Positions 36,000 to 48,831 of a DNA stretch of 64,000 nucleotides are shown one piece after another. The DNA is from Albula goreensis (Eukaryota > Chordata > Actinopteri > Albuliformes > Albulidae). The notes under the pieces are model-generated. The model had not been told where the DNA came from, made no database searches, and was given only the letters and a program-made list of their open reading frames with translations. Location of the stretch: positions 61,875,047 through 61,939,046 of the forward strand of contig CM040741.1 in assembly GCA_022829145.1 (NCBI GenBank). The letters run 5' to 3'. A program made the position numbers and the translations under genes. The first letter of the stretch is position 1. Every line of letters starts with the position of its first letter.

Positions 36000-36585
36000 G
36001 CAACTTGCAGACAAGGCTAACTGGCTCATCATTATAATGTATCACACAAGTGAATCAGGAAACAGGGCCTGGATCTAGTTATCAGTGGTGGGTTTCCATT
36101 CGAGGTCAAGTTGCCACATGCAAGGTCAATATCAATGCTCCACCCTGATAATTCAGATAGTCTGCAATAGATCGCTGTTGTCATGTGTTGCAAGTTCAAG
36201 AGCAAACCATTTTATTCTGTTTGCGGCAATTCATCACAGTATGTGAGGCCTGGCCTTCATTGCGATCTTGAATATGGGATGCTTTTCAAAACCTCAACCT
36301 CGCCCATGTGTACACAGTTTACCATTCTTATTCGAGCAAATTATTTCACTACAACTGCGTTTTTAAAGGCAGCATTGAAGCATTATCAGATACCATAATG
36401 GCACTGAGGTCAATGGAGAGGACAAGCACTGTTCTTGTTGTCTCCAAACACAAAGGCTCAAAACCAGCATCTTTGGGATCCCTGTCACCATTGTTGTTGT
36501 AAGACTTTCATTAGCGTGAGCTGGAAAACAGTGTGTGACCGTTATATCACCATGATAAAAGCATGCATCTCAGCGCTCTGATTAA
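36000..36585. other. intergenic, nothing identified
   Basis: No gene or repeat recognised. Confidence 0.55.
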
Positions 36586-36589
36586 GATG

Positions 36590-36960
36590 CCTGAAACACA
36601 GCCAAGGCAATCTGAAAGCTCGCTGTGATTTTTGCATTGATAATAAAAATTATGGCAAATGGGGAGACGCATCCATCACGAAACCCCGGACATCCGAACA
36701 ATGGATTTCAATCACAAATGGGTGGTATTAATTACATGTAAAAATCACAGCTGATTACGGTGGTTAACATGTCAACAATCTATTACATGCATGGAGTATG
36801 TGGTGAGGTCATTACTCATTGACCGGCAGCATTAACTCTCTTAATGCATTTCCCGGTGTCAGGGAAGAAAAATAACACAGCTCATTTAGTTAATTGCTCC
36901 AGATTTTTATCAAATTTATTGGTTTTACTGCTATTTTTCCCCCTCGGAAAAGCCATACAG
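36590..36960. promoter_or_regulatory. strong candidate conserved non-coding enhancer
   Basis: About 370 bp of dense, repeat-free developmental motifs: TTGCATTGATAATAAAAATT (36632-36651, Hox/Pbx-like), a SOX-type AACAATGG (36697-36704), ATTAATTACATG (36728-36739), CACAGCTGATTACGG (an E-box joined to a homeodomain core), TCTTAATGCATTTCCCGG and TTTAGTTAATTGCTCC. No frame is open through it. This texture is typical of developmental enhancers. Conservation is not tested. Confidence 0.45.
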
Positions 36961-39385
36961 ATCTTGCAGATGCAGGGGCCCAGATGTTTGAAATTTGATT
37001 AAGGGGCATTGGGTGGAGGTGGGGGGGGAGAAAAAGAAGAATAGAACAGTATATAAATAACTTGATTACATTATTAAATCATGCTGTGGCTTGCATGTTA
37101 GACATGACTACTGAGCATGTAATCTTGATAAAGCCATTTGTATTCATGTTTAAAGACTGGATATAACATTATATCACGTCATCAATGCAAATGGGCCAAT
37201 GGTAACCGCTTTAGATGCAGATAGCTTTGGGTGAAAGCGGCCATCCTTTTTTTTTTCCTTTTCAGTCTGCAGGATCAAATGGATGTTGACTTCAGCAGAG
37301 AAACACTTAAGTTGTGAAATCAGTGGTTTACGATCTCTCTATAATCCAGCAAAGCTCTCACTAAGATAGAAAAATTCTGCACTGTTTAATTCAGCAGTTG
37401 GGTTTTGTGCAGTTCTTAGTGAAGCACCTTTCTCTCGGGGGCTAAAGAAATATTCCTCAAGCACATCCCTATAATCCCACAATGGCAGATAAATGGTAGA
37501 CCACTCGAAATGTTTCTGTACAAGCTTGCTCTTCTGCTGTGTTTGCCATTGGTCTCTGTCATACTTTGAATGAAATCCTTAAATGATAAACCCAGACCAC
37601 ACAGTGTGTATCGGTATCTCCCTCTGAACAAGGATCAAATTCTTCTCAGTCCCATTTCATGCACACAGGGGAGCTACCAAAGATCTGCCCTCCACAGCAG
37701 GCTCCACAAAACCCATGCAAACAAAAACACATTCAAGGAATGCATTCTCACAGTATTTAATCATCATTTTTCAGTGAGGCAACTTCTGTAAGTAGCCTTG
37801 TCTGTAACCATTTTGTTTTAGCTTTGATCAGACTGGCATATAATTTCTTCATTACCGTCCTACCCTGATTGTGTAAAAACAAAAGCTATGATGTGCCCGT
37901 CGGAACAAAACCTCCAGCTTCAGTCTTGCGATAGTTCTTCGTTTATTTGATAGTCTACAACATTACATGTCTTTTTAATGCCTCTTGCCGGAATTCCTTT
38001 TTCGAAAAAGTTTCAGGTTTCGTCTGAGTGGCGGGTGGGACTCCACAGAGGGTACTGCAGCAAACCCACAAATTCGCTTGTGCTGATCCCACCCTGGGAA
38101 GTGTGCCTTGGTGGAATGACGTAATGCGCTAAAAGAAGAGGATGATGTAATGCATATCTTAAAATGCGGAGGCGATTTCTGATTCCTGAGTCACAATGCG
38201 GATATGGACTAGCCCATTCTTTGCTACTACTTTCCCTGAGTAGGCTTCCAAATGTCCCAAAAAATGTCATCTGCTGACTATGAAAGAATGAATAATGGGA
38301 AATTAATGAAACTTCAACAATGTAATTATAAAACACAATATTTAACATCAACCTCAAACGACATCAGTAGGAAGAGACTGCCTGACAGATTCAAAGGATT
38401 TCTCCCTGCAATGTCTGGTATCCACAGTGGCATTAAAAGTTAGTAAAATGTCTATGTAATGGTTTTACACATGAACCTTAAGGTAAGGCACTTACATTGC
38501 TGAATTCAAAAACATATTTGAAAGAGTTTAACAAGATATTTGGAATTGCTTTGGTATAGGTGTAAGGCATAAACCATCGTTTTCTAGGCTGCAAGCATTG
38601 GTCCCTAGCATACATAACTGACTCATAATGCAGGAGTGTATTTAGATGTACAAACACATTCATACTATAAATGCATTTTGTGAATAAAAATGAAAAGTCA
38701 ATTACTCGCCATAAAAGGAACAGCTTGTTACACAGAAATAGGAGAAATTGCATATGCTGATTCTTGTGTATATGTAGAAATAGCACATGCTGATTCTAGT
38801 GCATATATCAAAATATGTCAGTGACTTCCGTGGCATCAGACCACATCCCTTTTCTGGTGAAGGGTAGTTCCTGTCCTTTTTTTTAATGAAAGAGTGATGG
38901 TTAAACAAAAAATCAAGCAACCATCGCATTGTCTTCTCATCAAAACAGCATATCTGGCCAGAAATGCCAAGGCAGAGACAAAGAGCATGCATACCAGAGA
39001 CATGCATCCAAGTTCTAAAACATGCATACCAGAATATGTGTATCTAAATTATAGTTCATGTCTCACAACACCCTGACCGTAATTCATCCACAAGTCAGCC
39101 TCATTCATCCAGGATGTAATGCACACATGTTAAATGTGTGCCAACTTTGACCACCAACATCCAGACATTCGATGCAGAATTAGCCTTAGTATGGCCCAGC
39201 TAACCACTGACCCAGTGCTGGTCAACCTCGATCGCCGGTCTTCCGCTTGTACACAGCTATGCATGGGGTGTTATCCACCAATTTATGAATGTGTGAGAAA
39301 CTGCAGTTGATACCACAAAACTATATCAAAACGCATCACAGTGGATATGATTTGCAATTACACATTGGAGGAAAAAGGGGAGATT
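36961..39385. other. intergenic with short tandem repeats
   Basis: No gene seen. A two-unit 33-bp tandem repeat lies at 38743-38808, and the word CATGCATACCAGA occurs twice about 35 nt apart at 38987-39033. Confidence 0.6.
38743..38808. repeat. two-copy 33-bp tandem repeat
   Basis: The units start AGAAATTGCATATGCTGATT and AGAAATAGCACATGCTGATT; the 33-nt period is exact and the identity roughly 80-85%. Confidence 0.8.
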
Positions 39386-39389
39386 ATTA

Positions 39390-39725
39390 AATGGTGAATT
39401 TGCATCCAGAGTGGAAAATAAGATGGCGGCCAGCAAATGGCCCTGATCACTGACCGTTTCCACCCAGCAGTCAGACTGCTCCTTTCCATTTGCAGGTACA
39501 GTACCCAGCGCATTAGTCATGGTGTGTGTCTGTGGATGGATAAAATAAATGTGGACTTGAAGGTCTCTCACACTGCCAATTCTTTACTCCATGGCTCCCC
39601 CCGTGATTATTGCTATGCAGCCTCGAAAATTACCACAGAAAACCATGCTTCTTCTTGGCATGTTGCGCTATTCACTGCCAGCAGCCCAAGAATAATATTC
39701 ACTCAATGATAGCATGCAGGGGCCA
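39390..39725. promoter_or_regulatory. candidate non-coding element
   Basis: Repeat-free. It has GGTGAATTTGCATCC, AAGATGGCGGCC (a YY1-like core, at 39421-39432) and CCTGATCACTGACCG. The 90-codon frame across it has no familiar content. Confidence 0.3.
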
Positions 39726-41479
39726 TTTTCTGTGAAATTGTCTAGCCTGTTAGCACCTGAAATCGCAGCCCTCATTGCTTGCAAGTGATGATATACTCCA
39801 TCCAGCACAATACACAATCAAAACTGTTCAGTGATGTAGATGCTGAATTTCATTTAACCAAACCTGTAACAGATGTTTAAATCTAAATGAGCTCAGAGAG
39901 CATGACCAGAGTCTAGCTGTGTAAGCTGTGTTTTGTGCCAGGATGATAATTGTGTGGTAGAAATCTATTGTAACTATCATAATTAATGGCTACAAAAAGA
40001 ACCCCATACTCATTCAAGGCTATGAATACCTCTATCTGCACTACATTTTTGTGTGTTATATGTGTCATGCAGTTTTCACAAGGGATTTATTTTATTTCAA
40101 AGGATAATATATCAAACAATAACAGCAAAGCCCTGCATCTTTTAATGGATGTTTTACTCGTACATTGGAATATTTTTTGGCTCAAAAAAGTCAAGCAGAG
40201 GACAGTTATGCCATTTCAATTCACTGTGGAAAGAATTATCTAAAAATACGCCTAAATCATTTTCTAACCCAAAATACCTTTTGGGTTGTATGATTCTACC
40301 ATAATGTCTATTTAATTCATACAGTTCATTGTTTTATCCCTGGTAGGCACATTCAAACTGTAGCAGCTCAGGATTGAATGGTCTATTCAAACAGGTCTGA
40401 TCTGTTTGAATATTCATTAATTCAGTTGTGGTGATGATAAGTTTGTGTGTAGGTGTACTTTAACTTGTACATGTACTTTAACTCACTGAATCCAATATCA
40501 AATAGCCTGCAGTAAGTACAGCACAAAGTATTCCTGTTTATTCCAACTGCGACCATGTGCTCCACTGCACTCTGGTCCTCCACATCTGCTTCTTCCTTGA
40601 AAAATGTTTTATTTAATGTCAACATTGAAAATATATGGCACAGATTGCAGGAATAACTTTACATGTGATTACAGCAACAAATACAATTATAATGGTTTAG
40701 TTGCATTGGGCCATGCCACATTTTAAAGGTTATTTTTTTATAAGTGAAGCTCTCTCAAATTCTATCCAATTACGATTCTATCCAATTTTTATGTAGCATG
40801 TCACTCAGACTTATCTCTGGATATACCCTGAGGTGGCCATGAGATGCTATCGTCTGGATGAAACGATTCATGCAAGTACTCAGGGTTAAATGTTTTATAG
40901 TTATTGTACCAACAATAGTGAAGAAGAGCTGCTTCTTTGTCCTGTTACCCTAGAATTCATCCCATTTTTTCCCAGGGTCAGGACGTTTACGCAGTATTGC
41001 CTTCACCAATCTGTCCATGTGATTTCTCTAACCTCTGACTTTTAAACGTACGTTTTGGAGGTCAAGGACCCTGCTCACACCGGTCGAGTCCGGTACGATA
41101 TTCAATCTGTGAAGAGGTTTTCACACATGCTGCTTCAGGGCCAAATGCGTAAGGGGCAGGTTATGTGCTTTAAGGTTAATGCGGGCAGAACAGGAAGGGT
41201 GAAAGATAACACTGTTAGTCTTTCTGCTTTCTCCTGTGGAGAGAGAAAAAAAGCTGTGCAATTTTGTTGTGATGTGGGTCAATGTTGAGAAACATTTGGC
41301 CCTTTTCATATCTATATATTATTTACTTGACTTTTTCAGGGCATTCGGTTCAAAATGTACTTTTGTTAACCTTCTGTATCACCGATAAGCTGTTTACAGA
41401 GACTGAATTTATATTTCACCATTTTATTACAATGTGCCATGATGTATAGCCTGCCACTATCCAGTTAACATAGTGTTGC
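39726..41479. other. intergenic, nothing identified
   Basis: AT-rich; no gene or repeat recognised. Confidence 0.55.
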
Positions 41480-41530
<51 letters not shown>

Positions 41531-41559
41531 GTGTGTGTGTGTGTGCGTGTGTGTGTGTG
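41480..41559. repeat. compound (TA)n-(TG)n microsatellite
   Basis: About nine TA units run into about 30 TG units with two CG-type interruptions. Cys-Val and His-Thr frames through it are artefacts. Confidence 0.95.
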
Positions 41560-43199
41560 GAGTGGGGAGACATTAGTGGTTTCACAGTCACAGTGAGAGT
41601 GGTGTGTGTTTTAAATGTTTTAATCTTTCTCATGCTTGCTCCATACAGAACCTGTATGTTCTCTTCACAGTTTTCATAGACCAAATACTTTAACCTGGGT
41701 AGAGAGCACCGTGCTGGATACAAGGACTGAGGAAAATTGTACTGAAGAGTAGAGTATAGAGTAGAGGTTTAGAGTACAGATTCTTCTTTATTCATTCATT
41801 TTCATATCTTTAGAAAGCTTTCCATAACATTTGTGTTCAGATCGCAGCATTTACTTAATTAATATTAAATTTAAAACATAAAATAATGAAATGAACACTA
41901 TTGTTTGTGACAATTAGTCATTTGGAAGGTGTAAGTGTAGCTCAATTTCCATAATTACATAATTTCTTGAATAACCCTGTTTTCATAATCATCATAGATC
42001 AGGACCAATGCTCTTGTATCTTTCTACTTCATGCCCTTCTGCATTTTATTGTAGCTGGTTAAACTACACAATGCCTTTTTACAGCCTTGCCAGTCAATTG
42101 GTTTCTCTACATCTTACATTTGACATCACCTTGGTATGCATTAACAAAAGCAGCAGAATACACTTTACAACTAAGGTATAAAAGTCCCTTTTTCTTGGTT
42201 TCTCAATTTTTTAAATCCAGTTTGTATTGAAAATGACACAGGTGGTGAAGTAAAGTATACAAAAAAGAATTTTATTTGATATTTGTTAGACATATTAGCT
42301 GGGGGTTTTTTAATTGTTTTTTTATGCGTGTTTCATACAGTACTCAAATCTGAACACATGAAATGATGTCAAATGACTTTTTTTAAAATTATACTGTAAT
42401 GAATGAATAATCTCAATGAATGATCTAAATAAATCACCTTTTAGTTTGCACTATCCCTTGAACTATTTTCCACACTTGCATGAAATGTTCCTTAAGATAG
42501 TGGCAGGAAAATATAATACAACATATAATGAATGCTATTTCTGTTTTTTGGAATTTTACGTTGGAATAATAGCTTGAACGGAAATATTTTTTTAGAAAAT
42601 ATCTAAAAATTTGATTATATTATGCTCATTCTGTTGCCAACTGAATTGAATTTAGAAACAAAATACCACACGAGTAGCAAGTGTACCCCAATGGGTTGTA
42701 TATACCTGGCTGTAGCTTCAGCCAATGAGGAGTGTCTCATCACTCAACAGCGACCCCCACTGGTCAATCAGGAACCCACAGTCTGCCTATACAAGTTACA
42801 GAAGTGCAATACTCCCACTCATGTCTTTTTTCAAACAACTTCTGCTGTATGCTATGATACCCCATATTAAGTATGTGCTTTCAGTGGATGCCAAAATGAG
42901 AGGGATTACAGCTCGACCTTCCAAGGGGAGAAGGGGACGAAAGCATGAAAAAACTTTTCAGAAAAAAGCATGTTGAAAATTTTGAATTAGTGACACGTAA
43001 CATAATGCATGCGATACTATTTGATTTAACATGCTTCTTTTTTCTAAACATTTAAATATAAAATGGACATTTTGCAGGGTTAAATCTGTTAAGCGGTGCA
43101 GCAAGCTGATATGTAAGGAAATTATTTTTTTCAGGTAGCTTTCCCATATTGTTATGATAATTGCTTTCAGGACAATATCATTAACCTATCAAAAGTAAA
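41560..43199. other. AT-rich intergenic, nothing identified
   Basis: A short AGAGTAGAG-type internal repetition lies at 41744-41778; otherwise nothing seen. Confidence 0.6.
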
Positions 43200-43204
43200 A
43201 TAAA

Positions 43205-43720
43205 ACCGTTGAACACCTCATTGCACACATCAGAGACGATCGGTAATGAATCGTTGGGGATTTGGGCGTGCGTTTGTCTCATCTGACACCCCGGTAAGCA
43301 CAAGGAGGAAAATAACGGGTTCTTTATCAAAATGAGAGCTCGTGCTCGCTGATTGAAAAAAAAAAAGCAATTAAGGGCAGGCCAGGGCATAATCAGGTAC
43401 ATTTTCCGAAGGGGAATGGGATTTGAAGACGTAAAAAACCTGTGAAGGTGTCAAAATTGCTGTCTGGTGACACTGTACCTTCATTATACTCTGGCAGTCA
43501 GAGATAATCACCCCCATATATTAAGGTGCGTACTATTCTAAGCATGTTTTAACTTTAATTGCTGGACTTGAAAGATTCCCTTAAGGCAGAGTAGATATGA
43601 GGCGTTGGTCTATAGGATGGCCCCAGTGTATTCTCTCAGCGGTGTAGCAGGCTAATGATGTGTGTCTATATATTTCTAAATACACACGCGCTAATGTCGC
43701 AATAATTGTGAATCAGATTG
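43205..43720. promoter_or_regulatory. candidate non-coding block
   Basis: CpG-bearing, repeat-free sequence (GAGACGATCGGTAATGAATC, TTTGGGCGTGCGTTTG) with a NKX/homeodomain-like CAATTAAG (43368-43375) and stops in all frames. Confidence 0.35.
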
Positions 43721-44185
43721 AGGCCAAGTTACAATAATCAATTTGGGCCACGTATCTCACGCGAAAAAGGTGTAGGACTATGGGACTCATGTACAACAGT
43801 GAGAGCAAACACAAAGCGTTTGGTGTTCTGTGAGATGACCTGTACCCCACAGGGGAGAACAGGAGACATGGAGGACAAGAGTAACAGCTGGAGGGGGGTC
43901 AACGGGGCCAGGACCCAGCGAGTCTGGATTAACCAGGTCAGTTCAGAGGGGTCAGCGGGGCCAACACTGAAGGAGTTTGCATAAAGCGGAACATGAAGAA
44001 ACCGTACCAAATTAGAACAAGATTTACCAAGACCTAAATATACTGAGGTCACTATGGTCCGATCACAATGGGAGCTTTGTTATCAGTAGATTTATGTAGC
44101 TGAATAAAGGAGATATAAATAGATTAAAAAATGTGAAATAACAGTTCAAAAACTAGTAGCATGTTGTGACTTCACTTAAAAATGG
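43721..44185. other. intergenic, nothing identified
   Basis: Open frames on both strands (43718-43984 plus, 43738-44052 minus) overlap each other and have no familiar content. Confidence 0.5.
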
Positions 44186-44189
44186 AATG

Positions 44190-44780
44190 CGATTCACAAT
44201 AATCTCGGGAAAATGAATCTTCCTCTCCGGTTCAATGGAGAAACTCATTGTGCATTTTTGTATTTATCTGAGCCCAGGAGTCCTGTATTACTTCCTCATT
44301 AGATAGTAAATATGTGATATCACACTTCTCTCCCAACGCTGTCGGTGTATATTTCGTTCTTCAAATCACTCTGCAATGTAGACAGGGGCTGCATTTGCCT
44401 TCTTTTTTCTCATATTGATAAATAATGTGCCAGCACCAGGTGACAAGGTTATGAATAATGATTAGAATCCTTATTATGTGTCAGGCTGAAAATATCATGG
44501 GTACCCCCCTTCCCCCCCACCACCACCCTCAGTGCCCCCAGACCCAATTTGGTTTTCTGTATGAGCATCCCCACAGTAAAGTGATTTACCAGCGACAGTA
44601 TTCCAAAAAAAGGGGGGGTAATAAGCGGGGTTGAATGAGCAACTTTAATGGTAGGAGGCAGGATGCCAAGATCCTTTGTGGGTTTAATATTCAACCTCAT
44701 ATAAGTCTCCACTTTGTACAGAGTGCACCAGCACTATTTATAATGGGGGGAGGGGGCAGGTTCGAGCCCCAACAGCAGGC
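44190..44780. promoter_or_regulatory. candidate non-coding block with MEF2-like site
   Basis: It contains a full MEF2 consensus CTATTTATAA at 44734-44743, TTTAATATTCAACCTC and GTTATGAATAATGATTAG. C-rich and G-rich runs lie at 44505-44528 and 44744-44760. The role is inferred. Confidence 0.3.
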
Positions 44781-46235
44781 AGAATCACTGTTTAATTGAT
44801 TCCTGTGGCATAAAGCGGGCAGAAATGGTGTTCACTCTTTCCTCCTGTAAATGGGTAGCCAGGCCTCTGTGTGACCAGAGCAATAACTACGTTACATGAT
44901 GACCTGTACAAAGGATACTAAAACAGCTCAGCATTTACTGCTTCAGTTTACCCACAATGCTCTGTGCAGTCACCTCAACACTGACTGTGAGGTAGGCCAA
45001 TCCGATTGGTGTGTTGTCCATTGTTGATTATGTAGGGCACACTCTTTTCACTTTGCAGTCCACCAGCTGAGTTGTGCAATTATTGCAACAGGCTACATGC
45101 GGTGAAGTTGGTGCTAGCAGAATTCAGGTGCCCGATCGATTAAGCAATGAGGTGAAGAAAAGCTTGCTGATTGATGTCCCTCGCTGGGAAACACCCTGCG
45201 GGGTTCTAGCCACAGTTAGCAACAGCAGAGGTAGGATTCATCTGCACAAAAAAATAACAGCCCCGTCGAGATTCACTTATTTGTATTTTCTGGACGCCAT
45301 TAGTTGTTGCTATAGCAACTAAACATTACATTGATTGGTCTCATAGGAGATCGATGATTTTTTATAAGCTTTAATTTGTTTGTGGTTTTCAGTTTTGTTG
45401 TAGACACAGTGATTTTTTTAAACATAGACTGATCTAGTTCTAGTTTTATGTGCCACTCTGTTCCACTTGAACATTCTACCTTACAACAAACACATAAGGT
45501 AACTTCTGCTGTTTGTGTATGTTGTCGATTTGCTTTGAAAATACTGGCTTTCCTTTTACAAGTATTGACTAGAAAAAAGGTACACGGTATATTTGTTAAT
45601 ATTTGTTACACGGTGAAAACATCTCTGAAAATAGTTATTCTGAAAATACTTCATTTACCCTCCAGCCATTAGGAGACATAATTAAGTTACAAGTCCTGCT
45701 TCATGGAGCAGCGCTGTTCTTCCTCTCTGCTTATGTAAGTGAACTACCACAACAGCAGAGAAAGTCAGTAACAAGTAAAACTTTGAAAGACACATTTAAC
45801 TCCTCTGGTATGAATAGATACAGTCTCATAATGTTGGTTAAAGGATTCTGCATCATGGGCAGCGTTTTTAAGGTCTCGGTCTGACCCAGTCTGGCTTCAA
45901 AGCCACAGAAGGACTGATGCAGCATTGCAGAATCCACTGTGACAAACCCCCGGACTGCGAACGTGCCACCTTTCTCAGCTGATGCGCTCGTCCTCACACA
46001 GCGCACTAGGGAGCTCTTTACTGTAATCAGGTACTGCTCTCACTGAATGGTCTGACTGAGTTCCAGCAGGAGGCATTACAAGAGAGTGTGGTTTTCAGCA
46101 GCGCTTGAAATGGGCCCAGATATCGAAATGTAGGTCTCTTTCTCTCTCTTGGTGCCTCTCCATTTCTCTGTCTCTCTCTCTCTCAGTCACCCACCCACAC
46201 TCGTACACATGGACACACAGGCGCGCACGAACGCC
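44781..46235. other. intergenic, CT-rich tract, no gene
   Basis: A CT-rich tract lies at 46137-46186. No gene recognised. Confidence 0.6.
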
Positions 46236-46510
46236 CGCAGATGCATTTTGAGCCTTTGTGACATAACAGCGCTTGCGATTCGTAGCATCAGCCGCAGGTC
46301 CAGGATTAGAGCTCATTCAGAGCGGGGGTTTATTTTAGGGAGCCGGCAGATAAACGGGATTAACATCACAAAGACTCCCCCACCCCCGCCACACTCACAG
46401 ACAGCTCCGGTCCTCAAGGGCCTGGCACAGTTCACATTTACATTTCTTTTTTTTATTTTCCCATCTGTGTTATTGCCGAGAATAAGAGGACCAGATTCAG
46501 TCTGACCACA
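46236..46510. promoter_or_regulatory. candidate non-coding element
   Basis: Complex CpG-bearing sequence (AACAGCGCTTGCGATTCG) and CCAGGATTAGAGCTCATT (an OTX-like GGATTA), then CAGATAAACGGGATTAAC. Free of repeats. Confidence 0.3.
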
Positions 46511-47615
46511 GATACAGTTTTTTTCTCTTAACTTCGTGTAACAAATTAAAACAATCACATTTTCTTTCCTGTTATGACCAAGACGAAAGATCAAAGCAGT
46601 CTCAGATGTATACTAAAAGATGTCAACATAAAATCATCACAGTGTTGCTAAAGTTATGGACAAATCATATCAATATCAGTTAGGTATCCAAGCAATTGTT
46701 TTAATTATATGATCATGTTGAATATTTATGTGTTTTCTTGTAATATCATTGTGAAAAGACTGTTATAGATAGTGGACAATGGACTTAAATGGAGCTGTAG
46801 ATTCTTATCAGGTATCACATTAATTATTTGAATATTACTGAATACAGTATTCCACACAAGACCATTTTAATAGTGAGAGAAATGTAAAACTATGAAAATA
46901 TATAAAAATATATCTATAAAAATATCTAAAATTCATGCATACTCTAACCAGTGCCTCCCTCCTTTTTTTAGTTTTTAGTGGTGCATGTTAACATTGCTAC
47001 AGTTAAGGTGTCAAGGACGCTTTGTGTAGGGTACAGGAAAAGGCTTCAGCTCAAATATTCCTCAGCGCCCCACATGACTGGTAATATATTGTGTGCTCGT
47101 AAACATCACCTCTAGACCCAAAGTAATGGCTGATAATGGAAGAGACGGGCGGGGGGGGGGGGGTGGGAGGGGGGCACCACAACCAAACGCCGCTAGTGAC
47201 CTTGGACTTCTACCACAGCAGATCGTCTGAATTCGATCTCTGTCACCTTATGAAGTGTGATACACAATAAATCACAACACAAGAGAAAAGAGGCTCTGTC
47301 CCAACCCTTTGATGGTTATGTAATTCTTTATTTTCTGGTTTTACGGGCTGTCTTAAGTTCGTGCTCCGGATTTGTTGAACATGAACGGTATATGAAGCAT
47401 CTGCATGTATGCTTAATGTACTCTAGTATCCATGCTCAAGTACGAACTGAGCCACACACACAAACACTGCTACACAGACATCTCAACTGGCGACAACACA
47501 AAGAAAAGATAATTAAATGTCCACATATCACTGTTTCATTCAGTGTAATTGTATGCTCTTTCTGTGGAACAAACTGCTGTGCAAATGTGGTCGCTGATAT
47601 TATAACAGTTTCATT
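46511..47615. other. intergenic with G14 run
   Basis: A G14 run at 47150-47163 is followed by further G tracts to 47174 (G-quadruplex potential). No gene recognised. Confidence 0.6.
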
Positions 47616-47619
47616 GAAA

Positions 47620-47850
47620 TGCAATTAAAACCCAACGACATTCTCTTTGTTTCTCTGTCAAAAACACGGAATTAAGAAAACATGTGGTGTACCACGGTAA
47701 TGGAAATTTCCGAGTTGTAGTCTCTTTGTTTGCTTTTCAATTAATGTCCCCCAAGTCCATTATTCCTCTGCCAAATTAGTGAATAGATCAACACAAGGGG
47801 TAATGAAGGGAAGATTTCTTACAGTTACAGAAACGCAGAGGTAGACATTA
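47620..47850. promoter_or_regulatory. candidate non-coding element
   Basis: CTCTTTGTTTGCTTTTCAAT (forkhead-like), CAATTAATGTCCCCC and ACAAGGGGTAATGAAGGG, all without repeats. Confidence 0.28.
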
Positions 47851-48780
47851 TATAAAAACACAGACTTGAGAGTCTATAGAGTGTTACCAAATGGACATTA
47901 CTGTGGGGGACTGAAAACCAAACACAGGTTTTGAGGCGCAATTATATTAGAATTACGTATGTAAGAAAACTACAGAGAATACAGTTTTTCATACCTCTTG
48001 AATAAAAAAAAAAATTATTTAAACTGGAACACACAATGAAAAATTACCATTCACTGAATGATGTTTGGCAAAATTTTCAGCTAAAGGTGAAATACAAATA
48101 ACATAGTACAAAATGCCCTCAGCAATGGTATAAGATTAGTGGTTCTCTTCACATTTCAAATACACCGGTATTGACATCTTTTACATTTAGTAATTAGGTT
48201 TTGTGGTGCAATTTAAATTACTCTTTTGATTTATATCCTTTCCTCTGAGCAGCGAACAGAGCAGCTTTATTGGGTTTGAAATATAAGTGTGATATTAAAG
48301 TAATGCAAAGGGGTTCTACATGAGAGTACTTTGTCTTCTGGATAAAGCAAAGGGCATCCTTCTAGGTTAGTCAAGTTCAATAGCAGATAAAGCATGTTAA
48401 TGCATAAATAGTGTCTTAGAGGCAGTCACAACTCAGGTGGTGGAATTTTTATTAACTTACAGCTTTCATCTGGTTCCCTGGAACATAACCACTCTAAATT
48501 CCCAATGTTTCACATTATGAAACATAAACATAAACACCAGAGTAGAGGACACAGAAGACTGAACTGAAAACTGGAATCACCGTATTCATTCAGTATTACT
48601 CCAGTTTTATCGATCTCTCAGCCCCACTGCTTCTGTATCTCTGCGTTATGCAATTCTAAGTTGTAGCCTTTCTGTTGCATTTCATGGCAGTAGTGCATTG
48701 GCTGACCATATTCCCCAGCGGGCAGCGCTTTCTTCTGAACATCATGTGTTTAGAAGTATACCTTTTAAACAAAATTAACA
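47851..48780. other. AT-rich intergenic, nothing identified
   Basis: No gene or repeat recognised. Confidence 0.6.
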
Positions 48781-48786
48781 TCGTTT

Positions 48787-48831
48787 TTTGTCCACTGCAT
48801 AGATGTTGTTGTCATCTATGCAGTGGACAAA
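48787..48831. repeat. perfect 19-bp inverted repeat, 7-nt loop
   Basis: The left arm TTTGTCCACTGCATAGATG (48787-48805) is the exact reverse complement of the right arm (48813-48831); the loop is TTGTTGT. Confidence 0.97.

Noticed and set aside
38743..39033. Short repeats as a CRISPR-like array
   Set aside because: Only two units per repeat, no unique spacers, and the genome is eukaryotic.
41457..41723. His-Thr and Cys-Val repeat ORFs
   Set aside because: They are frames through the (TA)n(TG)n tract.
48787..48831. Hairpin as a microRNA precursor
   Set aside because: The 19-bp stem and 45-nt total are too short for a normal pre-miRNA, and the perfect arms fit a palindrome better.
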